A stretch of 64,000 bases of DNA, taken from the NCBI RefSeq assembly GCF_016862275.1, contig NZ_BOMQ01000075.1, positions 1 to 64,000 on the forward strand. The letters run 5' to 3'. A program made the translations under genes and the position numbers. Of this stretch, positions 9,296-19,014 are shown piece by piece. Under the pieces are notes generated by a model. That model ran no database searches, was not told the DNA's origin, and worked only from the letters and a program-made list of their open reading frames with translations. How positions within the stretch are numbered: the stretch's first letter is position 1; each line of letters starts with the position of its first letter. The DNA comes from Actinoplanes nipponensis. GTDB taxonomy: Bacteria > Actinomycetota > Actinomycetes > Mycobacteriales > Micromonosporaceae.

Positions 9296-9327
9296 GTCCG
9301 GGGTGGCTGCGCGGAGCCACCCCGGAC
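9296..9327. terminator. bidirectional hairpin terminator
   Basis: A perfect 13-bp inverted repeat (GTCCGGGGTGGCT at 9296-9308, its complement at 9315-9327) with a 6-base loop. It sits between the converging Nudix and metalloprotease genes, 7 bases from each stop codon. There is no U-tract, as is usual in GC-rich actinomycetes. Confidence 0.8.
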
Positions 9328-9334
9328 CGCGGGG

Positions 9335-11257
9335 TCACGGCTGGCTGCGCGGGCTGTCCGGCGCCAGCGTGTCGATGAACTCGTGCGGGTCGTGCACCTC
9401 GGTGGTCCGGCGGGCCGCGTCGGCCTCGGCCGCCATGGCCCGGGCCGCCGCCGCCGGGTTCGCGCCGGCCCGCTTGGCCGCCCCGACGACCTGGTAGTAC
9501 GCCCCCTCGGCGAACGCGTACGCGGCCCGGTACTCGTGCCGCGCGAACGCCTTGGTGGACAGGCCCAGGAGCACGTCGGCCGCCCGCAGCTGCGCGCGTG
9601 CCTTCGCCGCCCCGGCCGCCGACTGCACGTCCGCGGCCAGCCGGTTCGCCGCCTCGTGGTACGCCGCCGTCAGGAACCGGTCGCTGTTGTCCCGGTCGAA
9701 CTGGCTGAAGTCCCAGTTGAGGTCGATGTAGCTCATCATCGTGTTGCTCTCGTCGCCGGCGTTGGCGAACAGGAAGCTGCCCTCCGGCCCGTAGTCCACC
9801 CCGGTCTCGCTGTCGTAGCCGTCGTGCGGGTGGCTCATGCCCAGGTGGTGGCCGACCTCGTGGATCTGGGTGGTGCTCAGGCCGTAGCCGGAGGCGACCA
9901 CCTCGGGGGAGATGAAGGTGAAGACCCCGGTCTGGGTGCCGTCGACGTAGTTGTCGTCGGCGAAGCCCAGCGCCGGCACGCCGACGCCCTCGGCCACGGC
10001 GTAGTTGAACACCGGGACCTCGTAGTCCACCCGGCCGGCGTCGTCCTTGGTGCGCGCCAGGTTCTCCCAGTTGTAGAGGTAGAGGTTGGCGAACGCCGGG
10101 TAGCCGGAGTCGGGGTAGCAGCTCTCGTCGGTGAGCACCCCGAGGTAGCACTCCTGGGCGCGGGCGTCGTACGGCAGGTCCTGGTTGTCGAAGTCGAGCC
10201 GGTTGCGCCAGCGCAGCTCGGACAGCTCCTCGACGACCAGCTTGGGCTTGATGTACTGCGCCGAGGCGTCGACGCCGGGCCAGCCCTCGTACGTGTTGCT
10301 GTCGATGTTGATCGACTTGGGCGGCTCGGGGGTCGGCAGCTCCACCGGGTAGAGCGGCGAGGAGGTCATCAGCAGGTTCAGCGCGACGTACCGGGTGATC
10401 TTGGAGAGGTCGCCCGTCAGCGCCCCGGGCGCCCGGAACCCGCCCGCGGTGTACTCCCAGGTCGGCGGCATGCGGTAGTCGACCACGCCGTCGCCGTCGA
10501 GGTCCGGGTTGTCCACGTCGTAGTTGCTGGTCCACGACTCGGGGCCGGCGGACAGGTCGTGGAACCAGACCCGCCGGGTGCGGCCCAGGCCGGTCTCCTC
10601 GTCGTCGGCGGTGGTGCCGCCCCAGGCGATGATCTTGCGGCTGTCCCGGTTCTGGCCGAAGTCGTAGCCGGTGTCGGGGTCGGGCTCACCGATCTTGGTG
10701 TAGACGTGGAACTTGAAGTCGGCGCGGCCGTACCAGTTGATGAAGAAGATGGTGTTCCGCCGGGTGTCGACACCGGCGGGCGGGTGGTACGCGAGCCACT
10801 TCTCCACGCTGGGCGCGTCGATGGTGTGGTTGTCGGTGATGTCCTTGACGTTCTTCGCCTGCTCGTTGTAGGCGGTCTGGTACGCCGTCAGCGGCGCCGG
10901 CTTGGCCAGCTTGCCGAGCTGCCGGAAGAAGGTGTCCTCATAGGACCGACTGCTGTAGCTGACCCGGTAGTCGTAGGTGTAGGTGATGCCCAGCTTCTCG
11001 GTCGTGCCGTAGGCCAGGCGGGAACGGACCACGGGTTCGTACCGCTTCGGCAGGCCGGACAGATAGGCGGACTTACCCACCTGATTCGGCTCATAACCCA
11101 GGAAGACCACGTTGACCGGCACCCGCTCGGTCAGCCGGGGCTGGCCGCCGGGGTGCAGATAGGTGTAGGAGGATCTCGGTGCGGCGCCCGCGGCTCCCGC
11201 GGACGCACCCACCATCGCCGTGATCAGCGCAACGACGAGTGCGGCTCTCCGTCTCAT
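9335..11257 (-). CDS. secreted metzincin-type zinc metalloprotease
   Basis: 640 residues. The start at 11257 gives a clean signal peptide (MRRRAALVVALITAMVG, cleavage near AGAAGAAP). At about residues 466-476 there is HEVGHHLGMSH, the HExxHxxGxxH zinc signature of metzincins. NTMMSYID, about 35 residues later, can serve as the Met-turn. The region before the active site is long and aromatic, with no similarity I recognise. A C-terminal helical Ala/Arg-rich stretch ends near HDPHEF. It is a secreted protein and presumably digests extracellular protein; target unknown. It is transcribed away from yciO and ends at the 9296-9327 hairpin. The catalytic class is firm from the motif; the exact family is not. 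Confidence 0.88.
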   Translation of the reverse strand: MRRRAALVVALITAMVGASAGAAGAAPRSSYTYLHPGGQPRLTERVPVNVVFLGYEPNQVGKSAYLSGLPKRYEPVVRSRLAYGTTEKLGITYTYDYRVSYSSRSYEDTFFRQLGKLAKPAPLTAYQTAYNEQAKNVKDITDNHTIDAPSVEKWLAYHPPAGVDTRRNTIFFINWYGRADFKFHVYTKIGEPDPDTGYDFGQNRDSRKIIAWGGTTADDEETGLGRTRRVWFHDLSAGPESWTSNYDVDNPDLDGDGVVDYRMPPTWEYTAGGFRAPGALTGDLSKITRYVALNLLMTSSPLYPVELPTPEPPKSINIDSNTYEGWPGVDASAQYIKPKLVVEELSELRWRNRLDFDNQDLPYDARAQECYLGVLTDESCYPDSGYPAFANLYLYNWENLARTKDDAGRVDYEVPVFNYAVAEGVGVPALGFADDNYVDGTQTGVFTFISPEVVASGYGLSTTQIHEVGHHLGMSHPHDGYDSETGVDYGPEGSFLFANAGDESNTMMSYIDLNWDFSQFDRDNSDRFLTAAYHEAANRLAADVQSAAGAAKARAQLRAADVLLGLSTKAFARHEYRAAYAFAEGAYYQVVGAAKRAGANPAAAARAMAAEADAARRTTEVHDPHEFIDTLAPDSPRSQP

Positions 11258-11287
11258 GTGGTCACGCTGCCACCCGGCGGACCCGCA

Positions 11288-11310
11288 GTAAAGATTTACG
11301 CAGGTAAAAG
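11288..11310. promoter_or_regulatory. GTAAA/TTTAC palindrome in divergent promoter region
   Basis: An inverted repeat, GTAAA-GA-TTTAC (11288-11299), is followed four bases later by a further GTAAA (11304-11308). It lies 31 bases upstream of the metalloprotease start and 75 upstream of yciO. It is AT-rich within a very GC-rich gap, as expected of an operator or promoter. No known regulator is assigned. Confidence 0.4.
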
Positions 11311-11384
11311 CGTCACTGCACGCCGGGCCCGGCGGTGGGGCAAATGCCGCCCCGCGCCGGCCCGCGCGCTCTAGGCTCGGGGAC

Positions 11385-12005
11385 GTGGCGAAGTATTTCG
11401 ACGTACATCCCGACAATCCGCAGCCGCGGGCCGTCTCCCAGGTGGTCCGCATCCTGCAGGACGACGGGCTGATCGCATATCCGACCGATTCCTGCTACGC
11501 CCTGGGGTGCCGGATCGGCAACGCCAAGGGCCTCGACCGGATCCGCGAGATCCGCCAGCTGGGCGGCGGCCACCACTTCACCCTGGTCTGCCGCGACTTC
11601 GCCCAGCTGGGCCAGTTGGTGCAGATCAACAACGCGGTCTTCCGGTCGGTCAAGGCCGCGACCCCCGGCAGCTACACCTTCATCCTGCCGGCGACCCGGG
11701 AGGTGCCGCGCCGGCTGCTGCACCCGCGGAAGAAGACCGTCGGGGTCCGGATCCCGGAGCACGTCGTCACCCAGGCCATCCTGGCCGAGCTCGGCGAGCC
11801 GCTGCTGTCCAGCACCCTGCTGCTGCCCGGCGAGGAGGAGCCGCTCACCCAGGGCTGGGAGATCAAGGAGCGGCTCGACCACGCCCTGGACGCCGTGATC
11901 GACTCGGGCGAGTGCGGCACCGTCCCCACCACGGTGATCGACCTGTCCGGCGGCGAGCCGGAAATCCTTCGCGTCGGCGCCGGCGATCCGGCACGCTTCG
12001 CCTAG
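11385..12005 (+). CDS. yciO: YciO family protein (Sua5/YciO/YrdC fold)
   Basis: 206 residues, the same length as E. coli YciO, starting at a GTG. Family features are clear: an HPDNPQ start, AYPTDSCYALGC, RIREIRQL, HHFTLVCRD, PGSYTFILPATREVPRRL, KKTVGVRIP and PTTVIDL. The fold is that of L-threonylcarbamoyladenylate synthase, but YciO proteins form a separate branch whose main role is less clear than that of TsaC/Sua5. It is 23 bases upstream of ileS and probably transcribed with it, which fits a translation-related role. Confidence 0.92.
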   Translation: MAKYFDVHPDNPQPRAVSQVVRILQDDGLIAYPTDSCYALGCRIGNAKGLDRIREIRQLGGGHHFTLVCRDFAQLGQLVQINNAVFRSVKAATPGSYTFILPATREVPRRLLHPRKKTVGVRIPEHVVTQAILAELGEPLLSSTLLLPGEEEPLTQGWEIKERLDHALDAVIDSGECGTVPTTVIDLSGGEPEILRVGAGDPARFA

Positions 12006-12028
12006 CGCACGTCACGAGGGGGTCAGCC

Positions 12029-15000
12029 ATGTACCTGCCGGTGCCGGCCCAGGTCGAGCTGGGCTCGCTGGACCATGAGGTGCTGCACTTCTGGCACGCC
12101 AACAGCGTGTTCCACCGCAGCCTGGAGCAGTCCGCGGGCCGGCCCGAGTGGATCTTCTACGAGGGGCCGCCGACCGCCAACGGCCGGCCCGGCACCCACC
12201 ACATCGAGAGCCGGGCCTTCAAGGACGTCTTCTGCCGGTACCGGACCATGCGGGGTTTCCACGTCACCCGCAAGGCCGGCTGGGACTGCCACGGCCTGCC
12301 GGTCGAGCTCGCGGTGGAGAAGGAGCTCGGCTTCACCGGCAAGCAGGACATCGAGGCGTACGGCATCGCCGAGTTCAACCTCCGGTGCCGTGAGTCGGTG
12401 ACCCGGCACACGGACGCGTTCGCCGAGCTCACCCGGCGGATGGGCTACTGGGTCGACATGGACGACGCGTACCGGACCATGGACCCGGCCTACATCGAGT
12501 CGGTCTGGTGGTCGCTGCGACAGATCTTCGACCGGGGCCTGCTGGTCGAGGACTTCCGGGTCGCGCCCTGGTGCCCGCGCGACCAGACCGCCCTGTCCGA
12601 CCACGAGCTGGCCCAGGGCTACGAGCAGGACGTCGACCCTTCGGTCACGGTGCGCTTCCCCCTCACCTCCGGCCCGTGGGCCGGGCAGGCGTCGCTGCTG
12701 GTGTGGACCACGACGCCGTGGACGCTGGTCGCCAACACCGCGGTCGCGGTCAACCCGGACGTCACCTACGTCGTGGCCGGCGACGGCGCCGAGCAGGTGA
12801 TCGTCGCGCAGGACCGGCTGGGCGCGCTGCCCGGGTCGTGGCGGGTGGTCGCCGCGCTGCCGGGCAAGGAGCTGGAGCGCTGGACCTACCGCCCGCCGTT
12901 CGACCTGGTGGCGGTGCCGGACGCGCACATCGTCATCCTGGCGTCGTACGTGACCACCGACAGCGGCACCGGACTGGTGCACCAGGCGCCGGCCTTCGGC
13001 GCGGACGACCTGGCCGGCTGCCGGGCGTACGGGCTGCCGATGGTCAATCCGGTCCGGCCCGACGGCACCTTCAGCCCCGAGGTGCCGCTGGTCGGCGGCG
13101 TGTTCTTCAAGGCCGCGGACGCCGCCCTCGTCACCGACCTGCAGAGCCGTGGCCTGCTGTTCCGCGAGGAGGCGTACGAGCACAGCTACCCGCACTGCTG
13201 GCGCTGCCACACCCCACTCATCTACTACGCCCAGCCCTCCTGGTACGTGCGCACCACAGCCGTCCGCGACCGGCTGCTGCGCGAGAACGAGCGCACCACC
13301 TGGCAGCCGCCCACGATCAAGCACGGCCGGTACGGCGACTGGCTGGCCAACAACGTCGACTGGGCGCTGTCCCGGCAGCGCTACTGGGGCACCCCGCTGC
13401 CCATCTGGCGCTGCCCGGACGGCCACCTGACCTGCGTCGGCTCGCTGCGGGAGCTGAGCGAGCGCACCGGCGAGGACCTGTCCGGGCTGGATCCGCACCG
13501 GCCGTTCATCGACGCGGTGACCTTCGCCTGCCGGTGCGGCGCCCCGGCGACCCGGGTGCCCGACGTCATCGACGCCTGGTACGACTCCGGGGCCATGCCG
13601 TTCGCCCAGTTCGGCTACCCGTACCGCAACAAGGAGCGGTTCGAGAGCAGCTATCCGGCGCAGTTCGTCTGCGAGGCGATCGACCAGACCCGCGGCTGGT
13701 TCTACACGCTGATGGCGATCGGCACGCTGGTGTTCGACCGGTCGGCGTACGAGACCGTGGTGTGCCTGGGCCTCATCATGGCCGAGGACGGCCGCAAGAT
13801 GTCTAAGCACCTGGGCAACATCCTGGAGCCGTTGCCGCTGATGGACCGGCACGGCGCGGACGCCGTGCGCTGGTTCATGGTGGCGGGCGGATCGCCGTGG
13901 TCGTCGCGGCGGATCGGGCCCGGCACGTTGCAGGAGGTGGTCCGCAAGACCCTGCTGACGTACTGGAACACCGCCGCCTTCCAGTCGCTCTACGGGCGTA
14001 CCGCCGGCTGGGCGCCGTCGGACGCCGACCCGCCGGCGGCCGACCGCCCGGTCCTGGACCGCTGGGTGCTCTCCGAGCTGCACTCGCTGGTTCGCGCGGT
14101 GGACGCCGCGCTGGCCGGGTTCGACCCCCAGGAGGCGGGCCGGCTGCTCGCGGCGTTCATCGACGACCTGTCCAACTGGTACGTGCGCCGCAGCCGCCGC
14201 CGGTTCTGGCGCGGCGACCCGGCCGCCCTGGCCACCCTGCACGAGGTGCTGGCCACGCTCACGCTGCTGCTGGCGCCGATCACGCCGTTCGTCACCGAGC
14301 GGGTCTGGCAGGACCTGGTCACGCCGGTCACGCCGACCGCCGCGGTGTCGGTGCACCTGGCCGCGTACCCGGTCGCCGACGAGGCGTTGATCGACCCGGC
14401 GCTGTCGGCGCGGATGGCGACCGCCCGCCGGCTGGTCGAGCTGGGCCGCTCGGCCCGGGCCGAGTCGGGCCTGAAGACGCGGCAGCCGCTGTCGCGGGCG
14501 CTGGCCTCGGCGCCGGGTTTCGCCGAGCTCTCCCCCGAGCTGCTCGCCGAGATCGCGGCCGAGCTGAACGTCGGTGTGGTGCTCCCGGTGGGCGCCGCGG
14601 GCGACTCGCTGGTGGACACCACGGCCAAGGCCAACTTCCGGCCGCTGGGCCAGCGGTTCGGCAAGGCCGTGCAGGCGGTGGCGGCCGCGGTCGCCGCCGC
14701 GGACGCGACCGCGCTGAAGGAGGCGCTGCGCTCCGCCGGCCACGCCCAGGTGGTGGTCGGCGGCGAGACCGTCTCGCTCGGCCCGGACGAGGTGATCATC
14801 ACCGAGACGCCGCGGGAGGGCTGGGCGGTCGTGGCCGAGGCCGGCGCGACCCTCGCCCTGGATCTGCGCCTGACCCCGGAGTTGCGCCGGGCCGGCCTGG
14901 CCCGGGACGCGATCCGGCTGATCCAGGACGCCCGCAAGACCAGCGGTCTGGAGGTCGCCGACCGGATCGCGCTGCGGTACGCGGCCACCCGGGAGGACAC

Positions 15001-15145
15001 GGCGGCCGCGCTCGCCGAGCACGCCGGGCTCGTCGCCGACGAGGTGCTGGCCACGGACTACGCGCCCGGGGAGCCGTTCTGGGCCGGGGCCACCGCGTTC
15101 CGCGAGGAGGCGCTCGGGCTGACCTTCTGGCTGCGGAAGGCCTGA
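12029..15145 (+). CDS. ileS: isoleucyl-tRNA synthetase
   Basis: 1038 residues, the normal length. It charges tRNA-Ile in the cytoplasm. The HIGH-type motif is GTHHI within PPTANGRPGTHHIESR (about residues 48-63), and the KMSKS loop is RKMSKHLGN (near residue 590). The editing (CP1) domain shows TTTPWTLVANTAV. The HHI form and overall layout are those of the eukaryote-like IleRS2 class used by actinobacteria. A zinc-like CWRCHTP segment lies in the middle. The ATG at 12029 has GAGGGGG at a good distance. The stop overlaps the start of the next lipoprotein gene (TGATG). Confidence 0.97.
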   Translation: MYLPVPAQVELGSLDHEVLHFWHANSVFHRSLEQSAGRPEWIFYEGPPTANGRPGTHHIESRAFKDVFCRYRTMRGFHVTRKAGWDCHGLPVELAVEKELGFTGKQDIEAYGIAEFNLRCRESVTRHTDAFAELTRRMGYWVDMDDAYRTMDPAYIESVWWSLRQIFDRGLLVEDFRVAPWCPRDQTALSDHELAQGYEQDVDPSVTVRFPLTSGPWAGQASLLVWTTTPWTLVANTAVAVNPDVTYVVAGDGAEQVIVAQDRLGALPGSWRVVAALPGKELERWTYRPPFDLVAVPDAHIVILASYVTTDSGTGLVHQAPAFGADDLAGCRAYGLPMVNPVRPDGTFSPEVPLVGGVFFKAADAALVTDLQSRGLLFREEAYEHSYPHCWRCHTPLIYYAQPSWYVRTTAVRDRLLRENERTTWQPPTIKHGRYGDWLANNVDWALSRQRYWGTPLPIWRCPDGHLTCVGSLRELSERTGEDLSGLDPHRPFIDAVTFACRCGAPATRVPDVIDAWYDSGAMPFAQFGYPYRNKERFESSYPAQFVCEAIDQTRGWFYTLMAIGTLVFDRSAYETVVCLGLIMAEDGRKMSKHLGNILEPLPLMDRHGADAVRWFMVAGGSPWSSRRIGPGTLQEVVRKTLLTYWNTAAFQSLYGRTAGWAPSDADPPAADRPVLDRWVLSELHSLVRAVDAALAGFDPQEAGRLLAAFIDDLSNWYVRRSRRRFWRGDPAALATLHEVLATLTLLLAPITPFVTERVWQDLVTPVTPTAAVSVHLAAYPVADEALIDPALSARMATARRLVELGRSARAESGLKTRQPLSRALASAPGFAELSPELLAEIAAELNVGVVLPVGAAGDSLVDTTAKANFRPLGQRFGKAVQAVAAAVAAADATALKEALRSAGHAQVVVGGETVSLGPDEVIITETPREGWAVVAEAGATLALDLRLTPELRRAGLARDAIRLIQDARKTSGLEVADRIALRYAATREDTAAALAEHAGLVADEVLATDYAPGEPFWAGATAFREEALGLTFWLRKA

Positions 15146-16185
15146 TGCGCGCCGTCCGCCGGCTGGCCGCGCTGATCCTGCTCGCGGTGCTGGGCGGCTG
15201 CGCCGCGGCGCCGCCGAACGCCTGGACCGAGCTGTCGCTGCCGGGCCCGGGCACCCGCCTGCTGCGGGACGGGGTCGCCTGCGGCGGGCAGTGGTACGTC
15301 GTCGGCGGGCGCGCCGCCCCGGACGGCGGGACCAGCCCGGCCGCCTGGGCCAGCACCGACGGCCGGAGCTGGCGCAGCGTCACCCTGGCCGCGCTGCCCG
15401 GCAGCTACTACGGCCCACGCAGCGTCCTGTACGCCGTGGCGTGCGCCGGCGGCCGGATCGCGGCGATCGGCTCGCGCAGCGGCGGCGCCCACGGCAACCC
15501 CCGGGTCAGCACGTGGCACCAACGTCCGGACGGCTCGCTGGCCGAGGCCGCGGCGCCGTTCGAGACGTACGGCGGGGACACCGCGGTGGACGTCGGCCGG
15601 ATGGCGGGTGGCCCGTCGGGTTTCCTCATCGCCGGCAACCGGACCGGCGGCGCGGCCGCGTGGCTGTCCCCGGACGGCACCGCCTTCCGGCTCTTCGAGA
15701 ACGCTCCCGGGCTGGCCCGCGCCTTCGCCCGTGACGGCGCCGTCCTTGATGGACAGTTCTGGCTCGTCGGCGGCCTCGGTGACGCCCCCGCCGCCTGGTC
15801 GTCCGCCGACGGCGCCTCGTGGCGGCGCGCCGCCCTGCCGGACGAGGAGGGCTACCAGGAACTGCAGCGAGTGGTCCGGCTCGGTGCCGCGCTGGTCGCG
15901 GTCGGCCCCCGAGGTGACACCTTCGGTGCGTGGCGGGGCCCCGGCTGGACCGCGGTGGGCCGCTTCGGCCGGCCCGACGCCACCGGCATCCGGTCGCTCA
16001 CCGTCTCGGACGGACGCCTGTACGCGGCGACGGCCGGCCGGCTCTGGCGTTCCGCCGACGCGGGCCGGTCCTGGCTGACCGTCACGACCCCGCGGCGGGC
16101 GCGTCCACTGTCGGCCGTCGCCGGACGCGATGACCGGGTGCTGCTGATCGCCGGCGACCGGGCCTGGCTGGCTCGCGGGGTGTGA
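15145..16185 (+). CDS. lipoprotein with Asp-box beta-propeller repeats
   Basis: 346 residues. The N-terminus is a lipoprotein signal (LAALILLAVLGGCAAAP) with lipobox LGGC, so the protein is lipid-anchored outside the membrane. Repeats of the BNR/Asp-box type (S-x-D-G-x-x-W) appear at STDGRSWRS, SSADGASWRR and RSADAGRSWLT, and suggest a sialidase-like beta-propeller. No catalytic residues can be assigned, so it may be a binding scaffold. It is translationally coupled to ileS through TGATG, but a functional link is unlikely. Confidence 0.82.
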   Translation: MRAVRRLAALILLAVLGGCAAAPPNAWTELSLPGPGTRLLRDGVACGGQWYVVGGRAAPDGGTSPAAWASTDGRSWRSVTLAALPGSYYGPRSVLYAVACAGGRIAAIGSRSGGAHGNPRVSTWHQRPDGSLAEAAAPFETYGGDTAVDVGRMAGGPSGFLIAGNRTGGAAAWLSPDGTAFRLFENAPGLARAFARDGAVLDGQFWLVGGLGDAPAAWSSADGASWRRAALPDEEGYQELQRVVRLGAALVAVGPRGDTFGAWRGPGWTAVGRFGRPDATGIRSLTVSDGRLYAATAGRLWRSADAGRSWLTVTTPRRARPLSAVAGRDDRVLLIAGDRAWLARGV

Positions 16186-16259
16186 CATTTTCCCCACCCT
16201 GAGCAAAGCTACTCGGCGGTAATGTTCGACGTCCACCGATGTGTTCCCCGGGAGTCACC

Positions 16260-17384
16260 ATGCTGACCGTTCCCCCCGGCCTGGCCGGCGTCGTCGCGTT
16301 CGAGACCGAGATCGCGGAGCCCGACCGCGACGGCGGCGCCCTGCGCTACCGCGGCATCGACATCGAGAAACTCGTCGGCAAGGTGTCCTACGCCGACGTC
16401 TGGGGTCTGCTCGTCGACGGGGACTTCGGCGCCCCGCTGGCGGCGGCCGAGCCCGTGCCGCTGAGCGTGCGCTCCGGCGACATCCGCGCCGACGCGCAGG
16501 CGGCCATCGCGACGATGGCCCCGCAGTGGGGCCTCCGCCCGCTGATCGACATCGACGACGCCCAGGCCCGCGCGGACCTGGCCCGCACCTCGGCGACGCT
16601 GCTCGACTTCGTCGCCCAGGGCGCCCGCGGCGCCGATCAGCCCCGCGTCCCGGCGAGCCGGGTCGAGGCGGCCGGCAGCATCGTCGAGCGCTTCATGGTG
16701 CGCTGGCGCGGCGAGCCCGACCCGCGGCACGTCAGCGCGATCGACCGGTACTGGATCTCGGCCGCCGAGCACGGCATGAACGCGTCCACCTTCACCGCCC
16801 GGGTGGTGGCCGGCACCGGCGCCGACGTGCCCGCCGCCGTCTCGGCCGCGGTCGGCGCGATGTCCGGCCCGCTGCACGGCGGAGCCCCGTCGCGGGCCCT
16901 GCACATGGTCGAGGCGGTCGAGCGCTCCGGCGACGCGCGCGGCTACGTCAAGCAGGTGCTCGACAGCGGTCAGCGGCTGATGGGCTTCGGGCACGCCATC
17001 TACCGCGCCGAGGACCCCCGGGCCCGGCTGCTGCGGGCCACCGCCGAGGAGCTGGGCGCCCCGCGCTACGAGGTGGCCCGGGCGCTGGAGGACGCGGCCC
17101 TGGCCGAGCTGCGCGAACGCAAGCCGGACCGGGTGCTGGCGACCAACGTCGAATTCTGGGCGGCGGTCATCCTGGACTTCGCCGAGGTGCCCGCGCCGCT
17201 GTTCACCTCGATGTTCACCTGCGCGCGGACGGCCGGCTGGGCCAGCCACATCCTCGAGCAGAAGCGCCTCGCGAAGCTCATCCGCCCGTCCGCCGCGTAC
17301 GTCGGGGTGCACGACCGGGAGCCGGCCGAGCTGGCCGGCTGGGAGGACGCGCTCAAGCGCAACGCGGGCCGCTCGTACCTCTGA
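16260..17384 (+). CDS. citrate synthase (type 2-like)
   Basis: 374 residues from the ATG at 16260, which follows CGGGAG. Family signatures are LRYRGIDIEKL near the N-terminus, the catalytic His in SAAEHGMNAS, the substrate-binding GFGHAIYRAEDPR, and SMFTCARTAGWASHILEQ near the end. It condenses acetyl-CoA with oxaloacetate to form citrate. Its length matches the shorter citrate synthase 2 found in actinobacteria, so it may be a second copy; other acyl-CoA preferences (methylcitrate synthase) cannot be excluded from sequence. It converges with the chemoreceptor gene, with only 9 bases between the stops. Confidence 0.9.
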   Translation: MLTVPPGLAGVVAFETEIAEPDRDGGALRYRGIDIEKLVGKVSYADVWGLLVDGDFGAPLAAAEPVPLSVRSGDIRADAQAAIATMAPQWGLRPLIDIDDAQARADLARTSATLLDFVAQGARGADQPRVPASRVEAAGSIVERFMVRWRGEPDPRHVSAIDRYWISAAEHGMNASTFTARVVAGTGADVPAAVSAAVGAMSGPLHGGAPSRALHMVEAVERSGDARGYVKQVLDSGQRLMGFGHAIYRAEDPRARLLRATAEELGAPRYEVARALEDAALAELRERKPDRVLATNVEFWAAVILDFAEVPAPLFTSMFTCARTAGWASHILEQKRLAKLIRPSAAYVGVHDREPAELAGWEDALKRNAGRSYL

Positions 17385-17393
17385 GGCCGGCGG

Positions 17394-18992
17394 TCAGCGG
17401 GCCGGCTCGAGCCGGAACCGGTCGACGATCACCTGGAGGTCGTCCGACATCTCCGCCAGCCGGCCCGCGGCCCGGTCCGCCTCGGCCACGCCCACCGTGG
17501 TGAGCTGGACCGAGGCGGCCACGTCGTTGATCGTCTCCGCCACCCGGCCGCCGGCGTCGGCGGCCTCGGTCACATTGCGGCTCATCTCGTTGGTGGTCAC
17601 CGTCTGCTCCTCGACGGCGGAGGCGATGGTGGTCTGGAACTCGCTGATCCGGCCGATGATCTCGCTGATCTCCCCGATCGCGTCGACCGCGCCGACCGTG
17701 TCGGTCTGGATGGCCGCGACCCGCTGACCGATGTCCTCGGTCGCCCGGGCCGTCTCCTGGGCCAGGTCCTTGACCTCGCTGGCCACGACGGCGAAGCCCT
17801 TGCCCATCTCCCCGGCGCGGGCGGCCTCGATGGTGGCGTTGAGGGCCAGCAGGTTGGTCTGTTCGGCGATCGAGGTGATCACCTTGATCACGTTGCCGAT
17901 CTCCGCGGACGACTCGCCCAGCTTCGCCATCACGGTGGTGGTCGTGGCGGTGACGTCGACCGCGCGGGCGGCGACCCCGGCCGCCTGGGTGGCGCTCTGG
18001 CTGATCTCGCGGATGGAGGCGCCCATCTCCTCCGCGCCCGCGGCGACGGTCTGGATGTTCGACGACATCGCGGCCGCGGATTCGGCGACGCTGCTCGCCT
18101 GCCGGGCGCCGGTCTCCGCGCTGGCCGCGCTGTTCCGGCTGGTGGCGGCCAATTCACCGGCGGCGGCGCCGAGCGTACGGGAATGCCGGGCCAGATCCGT
18201 GACCGTCTGCCGCAGGGTGGCCGTCGCCCGGCGCAGCGAGGTCGCCATGTGTCCCAGCTCGTCCCGCTGGTCCACGTCGAGGGTCCTGCTCAGATCACCC
18301 TCGGCGACGGCCTCCAGCACCGCCGACACCCGGCGCAGCGGCGTCACGATCATCCGGGCCACCCACAGGGCGAGGAAGACGGCCAGGGCCAGGGCGATCA
18401 GGATGGTCCAGATCAGGCTGATCCGGGTGCTGGTGACGGTCGCGTCGAACCGCCGGCCGGCGATCAGCGCCTCGTCCGCCCGGGCGATCTCCGCGGCCAG
18501 CTGTTCCTCGTACGCCTTACGGAGGTCGCGATTCGCGCCCAGCGCCGCCGCGATCGCGGCCGGCCGGTCCGTGCCGAACGTCGTGAACTCCGCCCGCAGC
18601 GCGGTGAACCAGGCGTCGGTCGCCGTCTTCAGCTTGTCGATCGCGGCCTGCTGCGGGGGGTCACCCAGGCCCCGGGCGGTCGCCAGGTGGCCGTCGACGG
18701 TCGTCTGCCGCTTGAGGGCCTCGTCCCGGAACTTCGGGTCCCCGGCGATCAGATAGCCGCGCTCGTCGTTGGCGGCGGCCTTGGCGGCCAGCGCGGCGTT
18801 GTTCAGGTTGGTGATGTACGGGACCCCGCCCCTGAGCTCGTCGTTGCGGGTGGTCTTGAGGTCGGCGATCCCGGCCAGGCTCATGAACCCGGTGACGACC
18901 ATCCCCGCGATCGCCACCCCGGCGACCGTCAGCACCTTCGTCGAGACCCGCCGGTTGCGCGCCCACGTGGTAGGACCAGCCACCTTCTCCAC
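17394..18992 (-). CDS. methyl-accepting chemotaxis protein
   Basis: 532 residues with a GTG start. A first membrane helix (VLTVAGVAIAGMVVTGFMSL, residues 20-39) is followed by a mostly helical extracellular sensor of about 150 residues. Then come a second helix (IWTILIALALAVFLALWV), a HAMP linker (VTPLRRVSAVLEAVAEGDL) and a signalling domain with the conserved hairpin tip EAARAGEMGKGFAVVASEV. It would report an external signal to a CheA/CheW array; no che genes are in the window. It lies 22 bases downstream of the DMT permease gene and may be read from that operon. Confidence 0.93.
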   Translation of the reverse strand: MEKVAGPTTWARNRRVSTKVLTVAGVAIAGMVVTGFMSLAGIADLKTTRNDELRGGVPYITNLNNAALAAKAAANDERGYLIAGDPKFRDEALKRQTTVDGHLATARGLGDPPQQAAIDKLKTATDAWFTALRAEFTTFGTDRPAAIAAALGANRDLRKAYEEQLAAEIARADEALIAGRRFDATVTSTRISLIWTILIALALAVFLALWVARMIVTPLRRVSAVLEAVAEGDLSRTLDVDQRDELGHMATSLRRATATLRQTVTDLARHSRTLGAAAGELAATSRNSAASAETGARQASSVAESAAAMSSNIQTVAAGAEEMGASIREISQSATQAAGVAARAVDVTATTTTVMAKLGESSAEIGNVIKVITSIAEQTNLLALNATIEAARAGEMGKGFAVVASEVKDLAQETARATEDIGQRVAAIQTDTVGAVDAIGEISEIIGRISEFQTTIASAVEEQTVTTNEMSRNVTEAADAGGRVAETINDVAASVQLTTVGVAEADRAAGRLAEMSDDLQVIVDRFRLEPAR

Positions 18993-19014
18993 ACCCCTGA
19001 AATCGAGCCGTCGC

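Noticed and set aside
12023..15022. 999-codon open frame antiparallel to ileS
   Set aside because: ileS on the plus strand has all synthetase motifs; the opposite frame is a shadow with no recognisable domain.
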